From Aeromonas dhakensis (GTDB taxonomy: Bacteria > Pseudomonadota > Gammaproteobacteria > Enterobacterales > Aeromonadaceae), in NCBI RefSeq assembly GCF_000820305.1, contig NZ_CDBH01000022.1:62001-126000 (forward strand): a DNA stretch of 64,000 bases, in the 5' to 3' direction. This document shows positions 49,599 through 58,375 of the stretch, in pieces. The translations under genes and the position numbers were made by a program. The notes under the pieces were generated by a model that had not been told where the DNA came from, did no database searches, and was given only the letters and a program-made list of their open reading frames with translations. How positions within the stretch are numbered: position 1 is the stretch's first letter; each line of letters opens with the position of its first letter.

Positions 49599-50239
49599 AA
49601 GGCGCTCCGGTGCGGGCAGTTGAACAGGGAGGGCATGGGGGCCAGCAGGGAGAGCAGCAGGCTGCCCCGGGCCAGTGCCTGCCGTCCGAGGCCGAGGTCG
49701 CCGACCATCACCTTGGGCTGGCAGTGGTAATAGGCGCCCCAGGCGCTGGCGTCGTCACCCACCTTGTCGGCCCGGGCGGGGGCCAGCTCCACCGGGGTGA
49801 GGTGAAGGCGGTGGAAGCTGTTGCGCAGCTTGGCGGTGCCGGTGAACACCACGTAGTCGAGATCGTTGTCGCACAGCAGGCGGCAGAGCGCCGCAAACAT
49901 CAGGCGGGCGTTGCCGGGCTCGCTGCAGGCGAGGTTGCCCACCTCGACGATGCGATCCCGCCGGGCGGGGGCGCCGAGCCGGGTTTCAATGGCGGCCTCG
50001 ATGGGCTGATCCAGATACTGCTCCAGATAGAGGCGCTCGCTGCCGGCCAGCTTGAGACCACAGGCGCCGACCAGCAGGCCGTCGGCCCGGTAGAGGCCGA
50101 GCAGGCAGGGCAGAAAATGGGGAATGCGGGCGTTGAACTCCTGGCTGTAGGCCGCCTGGATGTAGCCCTGCAGTACCATGACCTGTTGCGGGGTATCGGC
50201 CAGCGCCAGCCGATAGGGGGCTTGAATGTCTGTGGTCAT
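49595..50239 (-). CDS. Thermostable-hemolysin family protein, first gene of the operon
   Basis: A protein of 214 aa from ATG 50239 with an AAGGAGCC ribosome site. It matches the family named after Vibrio thermostable direct-type delta hemolysin (T_hemolysin): LQGYIQAAYSQEFNARIPHFLPCLLG and VEVGNLACSEPGNARLMFAALCRLL. There is no signal peptide. The fold expected for the family resembles GNAT/autoinducer-synthase acyltransferases rather than a pore-former, so an acyl-transfer role fits the following AMP-ligase, oxidase and SDR better than lysis. That reading is inference. Confidence 0.8.
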   Translation of the reverse strand: MTTDIQAPYRLALADTPQQVMVLQGYIQAAYSQEFNARIPHFLPCLLGLYRADGLLVGACGLKLAGSERLYLEQYLDQPIEAAIETRLGAPARRDRIVEVGNLACSEPGNARLMFAALCRLLCDNDLDYVVFTGTAKLRNSFHRLHLTPVELAPARADKVGDDASAWGAYYHCQPKVMVGDLGLGRQALARGSLLLSLLAPMPSLFNCPHRSAL

Positions 50240-50284
50240 GGATGGCTCCTTCTTGTCGATTGTCATCAGACTAAAGGGGCAAAC

Positions 50285-50301
50285 TTAAGAAACCCTTAAG
50301 A
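50285..50301. promoter_or_regulatory. PmrA/QseB-type box upstream of the five-gene operon
   Basis: A direct repeat CTTAAG-AAACC-CTTAAG, equal to the CTTAA-N6-CTTAA pattern known for PmrA and QseB, lies 46 bases before the hemolysin-type start. It sits in the 217-base divergent gap shared with the methyltransferase gene. Each half is itself palindromic, so orientation is ambiguous. A possible minus-strand -10 (TTTAGT or TAGTCT) follows. Confidence 0.6.
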
Positions 50302-50456
50302 GGTGAAAAATCTGTTTCACACAGAGGCAACTGGTTGAAAAAATAGGTAAAGCTGCGACCCGAACACGGGGCGGGCGGACAAAAAACCTTGTCAGCCGCC
50401 AGGCGGGCAGGCAAGCTGCGGCCACTTTTGACCGCCCGCTTTCGAGAGGAGATGCC

Positions 50457-51095
50457 ATGACCCCCTTATCCTGCCCGCTCTGCTGCGCCGCCGATGCCTA
50501 TGAGCTGCCGGTGGCCGGCAAGCTGTACCATCGCTGCCGGGTCTGCGAGCTGGTCTGGCTGGATGCGGCCGAGCACCTGGATCCCGCGCGCGAGAAGGCG
50601 GTCTATGATGGCCACGACAACCAGGTGGATGATCCCCGCTATCGCGCCTTTTTGCTGCGGGCCTTCGGCGAGGTGCTGCGCCGGCTGCCTCCGCCGGCTA
50701 GCGGCCTCGATTTTGGCTGCGGCCCGGGCCCGGCGCTCATCGCCATGGGGCGGGAGGCGGGCTACCAGATGGCGGGCTACGACAAGTTCTATGCCGATGA
50801 GCCCGAATTGCTGACGCGGCAGTATGACTTCATCACCAGCACCGAGGTGGTCGAGCACATCGCCGAGCCGCGCGCCGTGCTGGAGACGCTGTGGGGCTGC
50901 CTCAAGCCCGGCGGCCTGCTGGTGCTGCAGACCCAGCGGGTGCTGGGGGACGAGCGCTTTCGGCAGTGGCGCTATCGCCACGATCCGACCCACATCGTCT
51001 TCTTCGCCGAGGCCTCCTTTCGCGCCCTGGCGACCCGCTGGCAGGCGCAGGTCGAGTTTCCCCATCAGGATGTGGCGGTGTTCACCAAACCCTGA
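50457..51095 (+). CDS. Class I SAM methyltransferase with N-terminal zinc-type cysteines
   Basis: A protein of 212 aa. The N-terminus carries two cysteine pairs (CPLC, CRVC) that look like a zinc ribbon. The methyltransferase domain has motif I LDFGCGPGPAL and motif post-I AGYDKFYADEP, then STEVVEHIAEP and LKPGGLLVLQT. The substrate is unknown. It is divergent from the hemolysin-type operon. The ribosome site GAGAGGAG precedes the ATG. Confidence 0.88.
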   Translation: MTPLSCPLCCAADAYELPVAGKLYHRCRVCELVWLDAAEHLDPAREKAVYDGHDNQVDDPRYRAFLLRAFGEVLRRLPPPASGLDFGCGPGPALIAMGREAGYQMAGYDKFYADEPELLTRQYDFITSTEVVEHIAEPRAVLETLWGCLKPGGLLVLQTQRVLGDERFRQWRYRHDPTHIVFFAEASFRALATRWQAQVEFPHQDVAVFTKP

Positions 51096-51228
51096 ACGGG
51101 GCATTTCCATTTGGTGGCGGCTTGGGCATGCTGAGGGCCTGATTGGCGGGATCCGCCTGCCTGTTTCCCTGTATTGACCCCCAAGCGTTGCCAACCGCCC
51201 GTATCCCGACACCAAGGAGTGGTTCGTC

Positions 51229-52449
51229 ATGTCGATTCCCCATCTTTCACTACAGGATGCCCGCCATCTACAACTGGCGGCCCAAGGGCTGCTGACGCCG
51301 CGCCGTGGCAAGGCGAAACCGGCCGATCTGCTGGCCACCATCCGCCGCATGGCGCTGCTGCAGATAGACACCATCTCGGTGGTGGCCCGCAGCCCTTACC
51401 TGGTGCTGTTCAGCCGGCTGGGGCAGTACGAACCAGGCTGGCTGGAGCAGTTGCTGGCCGAGGGCAATATCTTCGAATACTGGGCCCACGAGGCCTGCTT
51501 CGTGCCGCGGGAGGATTACCGCCTGCTGCGCCACCGCATGCTGGATCCCGCCGCCATGGGCTGGAAATTTTCGGCCAACTGGCTTGCCACCCATCAACAG
51601 GAGATCGGCGAGATCATCGAGCGCATTCGCCAGCATGGCCCGGTGCGGGCGGCCGATTTTGAACGCAAGGGGGGCAAGGGCAACGGCTGGTGGGACTGGA
51701 AGCCGGAGAAGCGCCATCTGGAGGTGCTGTTCACCGCAGGCCAGCTGATGGTGCGCGAGCGGCGCAACTTCCAGCGGGTTTACGATCTGGCCGAGCGGGT
51801 GATGCCCGAGTGGCGCGACGAGCGGGATCTGCCGAGCCCGGAACAGGCGCAAAGGGACATGGTGCGAGCCAGTTGCCGGGCGCTGGGGCTGGTCAAGACC
51901 GGCTGGGTGGCCGACTACTATCGGCTGCGGCGCGGCAAATACGACGCCCTGCTCCACCAGCTGGCGGACGAGGGAGAACTGTTGCCGGTGCGGGTGGAGG
52001 GGTGGCAGCACGGCGCCTTCGTGCACGCCTCGCTGGCGGACGAGCTGGCCCGGGCCCAGGCTGGCACCCTCAAGGCCAGTCACACCACGGCGCTGTCACC
52101 GTTTGATCCGCTGGTCTGGGATCGCAAGCGGGCCAGCGAGCTGTTCCAGTTCGACTATCGCATCGAGTGCTACACCCCGGCGCCCAAGCGCCAGTACGGC
52201 TACTTCGTGCTGCCGCTGCTGCATCGCGGCAAGCTGGTGGGCAGGATGGACGCCAAGGCCCATCGCCAGCAGGGGATCTTCGAGATAAAGAACCTCTATC
52301 TGGAGGCGGGGGTCAGGGTGACCCGGACCCTGGCGCAGGAGCTGGTCAAGGCGCTGCAGCGGCTGGCCGACTGGCACCAGACCCCGACCTTGCGCTACGG
52401 CGCCATCCCCGCGCCCCTGCTGGCCCTGTGGCAGGAGGGGGCACTATAA
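51229..52449 (+). CDS. YcaQ-like winged-helix DNA glycosylase
   Basis: A protein of 406 aa of the HTH_42 / YcaQ (AlkX) family, with the N-terminal stretch LSLQDARHLQLAAQGL and RMALLQIDTISVVARSPYLV, then YWAHEACFVP. A QAR-type catalytic motif of the family is approximated around RAADFERKGGKGNGWWDW. Characterised members unhook interstrand DNA cross-links by base excision. Here the function is by family only. The ribosome site CAAGGAGTGG precedes the ATG. Confidence 0.82.
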   Translation: MSIPHLSLQDARHLQLAAQGLLTPRRGKAKPADLLATIRRMALLQIDTISVVARSPYLVLFSRLGQYEPGWLEQLLAEGNIFEYWAHEACFVPREDYRLLRHRMLDPAAMGWKFSANWLATHQQEIGEIIERIRQHGPVRAADFERKGGKGNGWWDWKPEKRHLEVLFTAGQLMVRERRNFQRVYDLAERVMPEWRDERDLPSPEQAQRDMVRASCRALGLVKTGWVADYYRLRRGKYDALLHQLADEGELLPVRVEGWQHGAFVHASLADELARAQAGTLKASHTTALSPFDPLVWDRKRASELFQFDYRIECYTPAPKRQYGYFVLPLLHRGKLVGRMDAKAHRQQGIFEIKNLYLEAGVRVTRTLAQELVKALQRLADWHQTPTLRYGAIPAPLLALWQEGAL

Positions 52450-52505
52450 CGGGGATCGTCACACCCGCCTGCACTAAGCTGCAAGGGAGGCGAAGGAGGG
52501 AGACA

Positions 52506-53282
52506 ATGACGCGAGCCATGTTGTTGCTGCTGGGATGGGGCCTGACCGGGCTGGTGGAGGCGGCCCAGCCCGAGGTGCAGATCTGCCTGGGGGAGGGCAA
52601 CGAGTGGGCCCCCTTCACCTACTGGGAGCGCAAGGATGGCGTGCCCGATACCGGCCGTCTCACCGGCTCTGCCACAACCCAGGTGCTCGAGGCCCTGAAG
52701 CGGCTCGGTTTGTTCTACAAGATCCGCTATCTGCCCTGGGCAAGGGTGCAGCAGGAGCTGGCCGACTATCGCCAGAACCGCTTGTGCGAGCTGACCTGGG
52801 ATGCCAGTTACAAGCCGGAGCGGGCGGAATATGCTTTCTACAGCGTACCGCTCTACTACACCCACCTCGGATTTTTCTACCTCAAGCGGCGCTTTCCCGA
52901 GGCGCCCGATCTGCAGACGGTCAATCGTTCCCGGGTATGCGGGGTGCTCGGCTACAACTATGCCCCCTACGGGCTGGCGCAGGAGCCGCGCCGGCTCAAG
53001 CAGCTGCAGCAGGCGCTGGACATGCTGGGGCGCGATCGCTGTGACTTCTTGCCCAGCGAGATTGAACCCCTGATGAGCGGTATCGGCCTTGGCATCTACC
53101 AGAGCGAGAGCGGGCTGCTCCACCTCGCCCTGCCCAGCCGCAAGGGCTTCTATCTGCTGGTGAGCAAGGGCTCGCCGCGCTCCTATGAGCTGGTGACCCG
53201 CCTCAACCAGTTGCTTATCGAGTTTCAGGACAGCGGTTACAGCGACGAGGTGATGCGCCGTTTTTTGCCGCCGATGGAGTGA
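52506..53282 (+). CDS. Periplasmic solute-binding protein (family 3-like)
   Basis: A protein of 258 aa. A signal peptide ends near VEAAQ (residue 20). It is followed by an amino-acid-binding-protein-like bilobed fold: NEWAPFTYWERKDG, LPWARVQQEL, LTWDASYKPERAEYAFYS and a C-terminal VTRLNQLLIEFQDSGY. No permease gene is adjacent, so it may be an orphan sensor or deliver to a transporter elsewhere. The ribosome site is GAAGGAGGGAGACA. A strong terminator follows eight bases after the stop. Confidence 0.82.
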   Translation: MTRAMLLLLGWGLTGLVEAAQPEVQICLGEGNEWAPFTYWERKDGVPDTGRLTGSATTQVLEALKRLGLFYKIRYLPWARVQQELADYRQNRLCELTWDASYKPERAEYAFYSVPLYYTHLGFFYLKRRFPEAPDLQTVNRSRVCGVLGYNYAPYGLAQEPRRLKQLQQALDMLGRDRCDFLPSEIEPLMSGIGLGIYQSESGLLHLALPSRKGFYLLVSKGSPRSYELVTRLNQLLIEFQDSGYSDEVMRRFLPPME

Positions 53283-53289
53283 TGACCAT

Positions 53290-53318
53290 AAAAAACCGGG
53301 CCTGATGCCCGGTTTTTT
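53290..53318 (+). terminator. Terminator after the solute-binding gene
   Basis: A 12-bp stem (AAAAAACCGGGC / GCCCGGTTTTTT) with a five-base loop. It could act in both directions and also end the convergent TetR transcript. Confidence 0.9.
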
Positions 53319-53421
53319 ATGGCTGTGATGGCGTTGACTGGGGCGGCAACTTATCGGCAGGTTTCGCGTTCTGATGTCATCTCGCCCTTTGCCGTGACGC
53401 AGCCTCCTGGCCGAGGGGGCT

Positions 53422-54063
53422 TTACCCTCGCACCAGGCCGGGCAGGACCAGAGCAACGGCGGCGGCGATGCGCGCACGGATATCGCTGCCTGGCGCCAGC
53501 AAGCCGAGCGCCATCTGGCGCAGCGGCTCCGCCATGGTCATCGCCAGCAGCAGATCGCTGGTCTGGGCTGAATCAAGCTCGCGCAGCCAGCCCAGTTGCT
53601 GCTGGCGCTGCAACCACGCCGCCAGGGTCGCCCTGCCGCGGGTTATCCCGTTCTCCTGATAGGCCGCCAGCAGGGCATCGCGCCCCGTGAACTCATGCTG
53701 TAGCAGCCGGAACATGCCTACCGCCTGAGCACTCAGCACCTGATCTGCAATGGCCTGCAAGCCCTGCTCCAGCATCTCCCCCAGGGCGCCTGGGTGAGTG
53801 GCATCCTGCTCGAATGCGGGTTGAAAGGCATCGGTCCAGCTGCGCACCGCCTGCGCCACCAGTTCGTCGCGGTTGGCGGCAAAGCGGTAGAGGGTCTTCT
53901 TGGCGACCCCCGCCTGTTTGGCCACCGCATCCACGGTCGTGGCACCGTATCCTCCCTTGAGCAGCAAGGTCAGCGTTGCCTCGGTGAGGGCGGCACGCAG
54001 GTCCGCTTCCGGGGTGACCGGCCGGCCCCGTGAGCGTGTTTCTTCATCGGTTTGGTGCGACAT
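53422..54063 (-). CDS. TetR family repressor
   Basis: A protein of 213 aa with the helix-turn-helix ATVDAVAKQAGVAKKTLYRF (about residues 42-61) and a C-terminal ligand domain of the AcrR C-terminal type. It is divergent from the PhlG-like hydrolase gene across a 94-base gap that holds a perfect 31-bp operator, so it very likely represses that gene and itself. Confidence 0.88.
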   Translation of the reverse strand: MSHQTDEETRSRGRPVTPEADLRAALTEATLTLLLKGGYGATTVDAVAKQAGVAKKTLYRFAANRDELVAQAVRSWTDAFQPAFEQDATHPGALGEMLEQGLQAIADQVLSAQAVGMFRLLQHEFTGRDALLAAYQENGITRGRATLAAWLQRQQQLGWLRELDSAQTSDLLLAMTMAEPLRQMALGLLAPGSDIRARIAAAVALVLPGLVRG

Positions 54064-54082
54064 GATGGGCTCCTGGAAAGCA

Positions 54083-54111
54083 TTGACAGACTCAGCATAC
54101 AGGCATAGCGT
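54083..54111 (+). promoter_or_regulatory. Candidate promoter of the PhlG-like gene
   Basis: A consensus TTGACA (54083-54088) and TAGCGT (54106-54111) are 17 bases apart. The start site would fall inside the operator that begins at 54112. Confidence 0.5.
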
Positions 54112-54142
54112 AATTTAGGAAACGAAGTTCGTTTCCTAAATT
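54112..54142. promoter_or_regulatory. 31-bp perfect inverted-repeat operator for the TetR regulator
   Basis: Fifteen bases on each side of G54127 are perfectly self-complementary (AATTTAGGAAACGAA on the left). It lies immediately downstream of the -10 hexamer, where bound repressor would block initiation. Confidence 0.85.
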
Positions 54143-54157
54143 TATCGGAGTCTCATC

Positions 54158-54856
54158 ATGAATACTTCCGCCTTGCTTGCCCCCTGGGGCGTCAATGACA
54201 TCAATGAGTTGCTAAGGCCGCAGCCACTGCGCCTGGAAATGGGCCTGACCCGCAGCACCGAGGGCCTGCTGACGGTCGCCATCCGCACCGATCTGCACGG
54301 CTGCAAGGGGCGCATGCTGGATTGGTGGTTCACCTTCTTCGAGACGACCCAGCACATCCGGTGGTGGCACCCCCACGACCACGTCGAACACCGGGGCTGG
54401 GATCATCACTGGAAGAGAGGTGAGCGTTATGTGGGAGCCAGCATAGCGGCGGTGGAGTGGCTTGCCGAGCTGCCGCCGGTGGCGGCTCGCCTCAAGTTCC
54501 ACAGCGCCGAAGAGGTGTTCGCCCCGCAGCCGCTGCAGGAGGCGCGGGAGACACAGGCTCTCTCTGCCGCCATCTGCGCCCGTATCGGCTTTGGCGATGA
54601 GGTAGTGCTGGATGAGAACGGGGCGCCGCTGGATGGCGAGATGTTGCACCTGGCGCGCGATACCCCATACGGCTGTGTGCTGCGCAGCCGCTTCCTGCTG
54701 GGCAAGGCCTGCACCAATCCGCTTGACGAGGTGCTGGACGAGATAGGCTTCAATCTGATGCGCCACTGCTACAGCGAATTCAGCTATCTGGCGCAGTTTC
54801 TGCCGTCGCTCTACTACGCGGAAAACGGTCGTGAGCTGGCACCGAGGCTCTGGTGA
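54158..54856 (+). CDS. PhlG-like (2,4-diacetylphloroglucinol hydrolase family) zinc hydrolase
   Basis: A protein of 232 aa of the DAPG hydrolase family. It contains the family motif WWHPHDHVEHRGWDHHW and the C-terminal NLMRHCYSEFSYLAQFLP with His and Glu ligands (H and E in RHCYSEF). PhlG cleaves a carbon-carbon bond of acetyl-phloroglucinols using zinc. This protein is shorter than PhlG (about 290 aa), so it may act on another phenolic ketone. The TetR gene and operator imply induction by the substrate. Confidence 0.83.
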   Translation: MNTSALLAPWGVNDINELLRPQPLRLEMGLTRSTEGLLTVAIRTDLHGCKGRMLDWWFTFFETTQHIRWWHPHDHVEHRGWDHHWKRGERYVGASIAAVEWLAELPPVAARLKFHSAEEVFAPQPLQEARETQALSAAICARIGFGDEVVLDENGAPLDGEMLHLARDTPYGCVLRSRFLLGKACTNPLDEVLDEIGFNLMRHCYSEFSYLAQFLPSLYYAENGRELAPRLW

Positions 54857-54917
54857 AGGATGCCGAACGAGTGCGCAGGCCAGCTGCCGGATGGAGATGA
54901 GCCGCGGAAGATGGTCA

Positions 54918-54945
54918 TAAAAAAACCGGGCACTTGGCCCGGTTT
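54918..54945 (-). terminator. Terminator after frdD
   Basis: A stem (AAACCGGGC / GCCCGGTTT) with a five-base loop is followed on the minus strand by TTTTTTTA. Confidence 0.85.
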
Positions 54946-54965
54946 GTCATGCAGTCTGGATGTGC

Positions 54966-55322
54966 TTACTGGAACACCAGCACCATCAGCAGACCCAGGG
55001 TGATGGCGGACACCAGGAAGGCGAAGCCATAGAACACATAGTGGTGCAGCTTGGTGGTGTGGATCCCCAAGTCATGCAGGCCGTGGTAGATGCGGTGCAT
55101 GCCGTGCCAGATGGGCAGGGCGATGATGGCCAGCAGGATGCAGGCACCCCACCAGGAGCTGGCGAATTCCAGCACGCGCTCGTAGCTCATGGTCTCCACG
55201 TCCATGATGCCCATGGGCACCAGCAGACCTGTGATGAGGACAATGACCGGCAGCAGCATAGCAACGACCATGCCACCTGCCCCAAACAGACCCCAGTAAA
55301 TTGGCTCGTCAGAACGTCTCAT
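54966..55322 (-). CDS. frdD: Fumarate reductase membrane subunit FrdD
   Basis: A protein of 118 aa with three membrane helices, starting MRRSDEPIYWGLFGAGGM as in other FrdD. With FrdC it anchors the FrdAB catalytic part and binds menaquinol. It lies ten bases after frdC and ends the frd operon at a terminator. Confidence 0.95.
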   Translation of the reverse strand: MRRSDEPIYWGLFGAGGMVVAMLLPVIVLITGLLVPMGIMDVETMSYERVLEFASSWWGACILLAIIALPIWHGMHRIYHGLHDLGIHTTKLHHYVFYGFAFLVSAITLGLLMVLVFQ

Positions 55323-55332
55323 TGTTTTCTCC

Positions 55333-55731
55333 TCAGGCCACGATGATCAGGACAAGCAGGGATACCACCGCCAGCGCCACATACTGGGCGATGACGATCG
55401 GCTTCTCCGGCACCAGGTCTTCGCCACGGAAGATGCGCATGGCTTTCGGGGCCAGGGCGAACCAGGTCTTGGCGTGGAACAGGCAGGCTGCCAGGGCGAT
55501 GACATGGAACAGGATGGCGATCGGGCTCTGCAGGGATTCCAGCCAGCCGTTGAACGCCTCCTGACCCTGTACCAGCCGCAGCAGACCCCACATCAGCACG
55601 ACGGCGTAGATGGAGACGAAGATGCTGGTGCCTTCGCGGATCATGTAACCGGTGTAGAAGGCATTCTTCAGCCACCAGTCTTTCTTCATTTCGCGGACGT
55701 AAGGCTTACGTTTGCTATTGGTGTTGTTCAT
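55333..55731 (-). CDS. frdC: Fumarate reductase membrane subunit FrdC
   Basis: A protein of 132 aa with three membrane helices; the signature N-terminus includes KPYVREMKKDWWLKNAFYTG and MIREGTSIFVS. It is the menaquinol-binding anchor partner of FrdD, 16 bases after frdB. Confidence 0.95.
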   Translation of the reverse strand: MNNTNSKRKPYVREMKKDWWLKNAFYTGYMIREGTSIFVSIYAVVLMWGLLRLVQGQEAFNGWLESLQSPIAILFHVIALAACLFHAKTWFALAPKAMRIFRGEDLVPEKPIVIAQYVALAVVSLLVLIIVA

Positions 55732-55747
55732 GGTCTCATTCCTGCTC

Positions 55748-56482
55748 TCAATCTGGCTTGAACATGGCGATCATGTAGTCCTTGGCGCTCTCGACCTTGC
55801 CAAGCTGGATGGCCGCCGCCGGATCCACGCCTTTCGGGCACACTTCGGAGCAGTAGCCCACGAAGGTGCAACCCCAGACGCCCTCGTCCTGGCTGATGAT
55901 CTTCATCCGCTCTTTGGACGCGCTGTCGCGGTTGTCGGCGTTGTAGCGGTAGGCCAGCGCCAGGGCCGCCGGACCGGTGAACTTCTTGTTGATGCCATAC
56001 TGCGGGCAGGCCGCGTAGCACAGACCGCAGTTGATGCACATGGAGAACTGGTGATACTTCGCCATGTCAGCCGGGGTCTGGGTGTACTCGCCATCGCACA
56101 GGTTGCGCGGCTCAGACGGGATGATGTAGGGCTTGATGCTCTCCAGCTTCTCGATGAAGTCGGACATGTCGACTACCAGATCGCGCTCGATCGGGAAGTT
56201 GTTGAGCGGCTCGATAGTCATCTTGCCCGGCAGGTAGTCGCGCAGGAAGGTCTTGCAACCGAGTTTCGGAATGCCGTTGACCATCATGCCGCAGGAGCCG
56301 CAGATCGCCATCCGGCAGGACCAGCGGAAGCTCAAGGTGGAGTCCAGATGATCCTTGATGTATTGCAGTGCATCCAGCAGGGACATCTCTTTGAGGTAGG
56401 GCACCTGGAAGGTCTGCATCCAGGGCTCGTTATCCTGCTCGGGACGGTAGCGCAGGATTTCAATTTCGATCATCTCAGCCAT
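55748..56482 (-). CDS. frdB: Fumarate reductase iron-sulfur subunit FrdB
   Basis: A protein of 244 aa, equal to E. coli FrdB, starting at ATG 56482 ([10 protein letters not shown]). It has the plant-type [2Fe-2S] cysteines in [15 protein letters not shown], then two ferredoxin-like clusters ([14 protein letters not shown] and [14 protein letters not shown]) for [4Fe-4S] and [3Fe-4S]. It carries electrons from FrdCD to FrdA. Its start overlaps the frdA stop by eight bases. Confidence 0.96.
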   Translation of the reverse strand: MAEMIEIEILRYRPEQDNEPWMQTFQVPYLKEMSLLDALQYIKDHLDSTLSFRWSCRMAICGSCGMMVNGIPKLGCKTFLRDYLPGKMTIEPLNNFPIERDLVVDMSDFIEKLESIKPYIIPSEPRNLCDGEYTQTPADMAKYHQFSMCINCGLCYAACPQYGINKKFTGPAALALAYRYNADNRDSASKERMKIISQDEGVWGCTFVGYCSEVCPKGVDPAAAIQLGKVESAKDYMIAMFKPD

Positions 56483-58259
56483 TCTTCTTAGCCTCGTCTT
56501 GTTTCTCACCCTCGGAACCGTACACGCGCTTGGCCGGTTGGGATTTAGTGATCTTCACATCGGAATAGTCGATGGTCGGGGCCCCTTCGCCGTTGTAGAA
56601 GGAGAGAGTGTGCTTGAGGAAGTTGACGTCATCGCGCTCCTCGTAACCGTCCAGACGCTGGTGGGAACCGCGGGACTCTTTCCGGTTGATGGCGGAGTGC
56701 GCCATGGCTTCGGCCACGTCCAGCATGTAGCCCAGTTCGATGGCGTACAGCAGATCGGTGTTGAAGACGGAGGACTTGTCGTTGATCTTGATCTTCTTGT
56801 AACGGGCTTTCAGCTCGTTGATCTTGTCGATGGTGCCCTGCATCAGCTCTTCGGTACGGTAGATACCGACCCCGGCTTCCATGGACATGCCCAGCTCATT
56901 GCGGATATCCGCCGGGTTTTCGGTGCCGTCGATATCGAGCAGGGAGAGGTGCTGCTTGATCAGCGCCTCGGCCTTGGCGGCCAGCGCCTGGGTGTTGCCA
57001 TGAGACTGGGTCTTGGCAAATTCACCGGCGTGCTCACCGGCCACCTTGCCGAACACCACGATCTCAGACAGGGAGTTGGAACCCAGACGGTTGGCGCCGT
57101 GCAGACCAACGGATGCACACTCGCCCAGGGCATAGAGGCCCGGCAGACGGGTGGCGCATGCGCCGTTGGTCTCGATGCCGCCCATGGTGTAGTGGGCAGT
57201 CGGACGCACCGGGATCGGCTCCTTGACCGGATCCACACCCACGTAGGCCTTGGCCAGTTCGCAGATGAAGGGCAGACGCTCCTTCAGGTACTTTTCGCCA
57301 AGGTGGCGCAGGTCGAGGTGAACCACGTCGCCCATCGGGCCCTGGATCACGCGGCCTTTCTGCTGCTCCTGCCAGAAGGCCTGGGAGAGGCGGTCACGGG
57401 GACCCAGCTCCATGTGCTTGTTCTTCGGCTGGCCGACCGGGGTTTCCGGGCCCAAGCCATAGTCTTGCAGGTAGCGGTAGCCATCCTTGTTGAGCAGGAT
57501 GCCGCCCTCACCACGACAACCTTCGGTCATCAGGATGCCGGTGCCCGGCAGGCCGGTCGGGTGATACTGGACGAATTCCATGTCGCGCAGCGGTACGCCG
57601 TGGCGGTAGGCCAGCGCCATGCCGTCACCGGTGACGATGCCGCCGTTGGTGTTGTAGCGATAGACACGACCGGCGCCACCGGTGGCCAGAATGACGGATT
57701 TGGCCTGGATGAAGCGGGTGATACCGTTCTGGATGTCAAAGGTCAGTACGCCCTGGACGCGACCATCTTCCACGATGAGATCCATGCAGAAGTGCTCATC
57801 GAAGCGCTTGATGCTCGGGTACTTGATGGAGGTCTGAAACAGGGTGTGCAGAATGTGGAAACCGGATTTGTCTGCCGCGAACCAGGTGCGGGGGATCTTC
57901 ATCCCGCCGAAACGGCGCACGTTGGCCTTGCCGTCCGGCTTGCGGCTCCAGGGGCAACCCCAGTGCTCCAGCTGGATCATCTCGTTGGTGGCGTTGTTGA
58001 CGAAGTAGTCGACCACGTCCTGCTCACACAACCAGTCGCCACCGGAGACGGTGTCGTTGAAGTGGTTTTCGAGGGAGTCATCATCACGGACGACACCGGC
58101 GGCGCCGCCCTCTGCGGCCACTGTGTGGCTGCGCATCGGGTAGACCTTGGAGATCAGGGCGATCTCCAGCTCCGGGTGAGCTTCCGCTATGGCGATTGCG
58201 GCACGCAGGCCACCACCACCAGCACCGATGATGGCGACATCGGTCTTGATAATATCCAC
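56475..58259 (-). CDS. frdA: Fumarate reductase flavoprotein subunit FrdA
   Basis: The catalytic subunit that reduces fumarate to succinate in anaerobic respiration. GTG 58259 is chosen as start (594 aa, reading [17 protein letters not shown]). It has a perfect AAGGAGG ribosome site five bases upstream and matches the family N-terminus; the ATG 58292 adds 11 residues without support. Covalent FAD attaches to H45 in [11 protein letters not shown]. Active-site residues lie in [10 protein letters not shown] and near RDRLSQAF. First gene of frdABCD, transcribed on the minus strand. Confidence 0.96.
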   Translation of the reverse strand: MDIIKTDVAIIGAGGGGLRAAIAIAEAHPELEIALISKVYPMRSHTVAAEGGAAGVVRDDDSLENHFNDTVSGGDWLCEQDVVDYFVNNATNEMIQLEHWGCPWSRKPDGKANVRRFGGMKIPRTWFAADKSGFHILHTLFQTSIKYPSIKRFDEHFCMDLIVEDGRVQGVLTFDIQNGITRFIQAKSVILATGGAGRVYRYNTNGGIVTGDGMALAYRHGVPLRDMEFVQYHPTGLPGTGILMTEGCRGEGGILLNKDGYRYLQDYGLGPETPVGQPKNKHMELGPRDRLSQAFWQEQQKGRVIQGPMGDVVHLDLRHLGEKYLKERLPFICELAKAYVGVDPVKEPIPVRPTAHYTMGGIETNGACATRLPGLYALGECASVGLHGANRLGSNSLSEIVVFGKVAGEHAGEFAKTQSHGNTQALAAKAEALIKQHLSLLDIDGTENPADIRNELGMSMEAGVGIYRTEELMQGTIDKINELKARYKKIKINDKSSVFNTDLLYAIELGYMLDVAEAMAHSAINRKESRGSHQRLDGYEERDDVNFLKHTLSFYNGEGAPTIDYSDVKITKSQPAKRVYGSEGEKQDEAKKNG

Positions 58260-58361
58260 ATCTGCCTCCTTAGGGATAGATTTGCTGGGCACGATTTTGC
58301 TCTATAAAAAAAATTCAGGCTTGATGCAAGTCAAACTGGTCTGTTTTAGTGCTTGGCAATG

Positions 58362-58375
58362 GTGATCTTTATCAA
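58362..58375. promoter_or_regulatory. Candidate FNR site upstream of frdA
   Basis: GTGAT-CTTT-ATCAA matches nine of ten bases of the FNR consensus TTGAT-N4-ATCAA. It lies 103 bases before the frdA GTG, in keeping with anaerobic activation of frd. Confidence 0.6.

Noticed and set aside
49595..50239. Calling the T_hemolysin protein a secreted pore-forming toxin
   Set aside because: No signal peptide, and its operon partners are small-molecule enzymes; the family name reflects phenotype, not mechanism.
56499..58307. 602-aa open frame antisense to frdA
   Set aside because: Exact antisense of a highly conserved gene; no start signal or domain.
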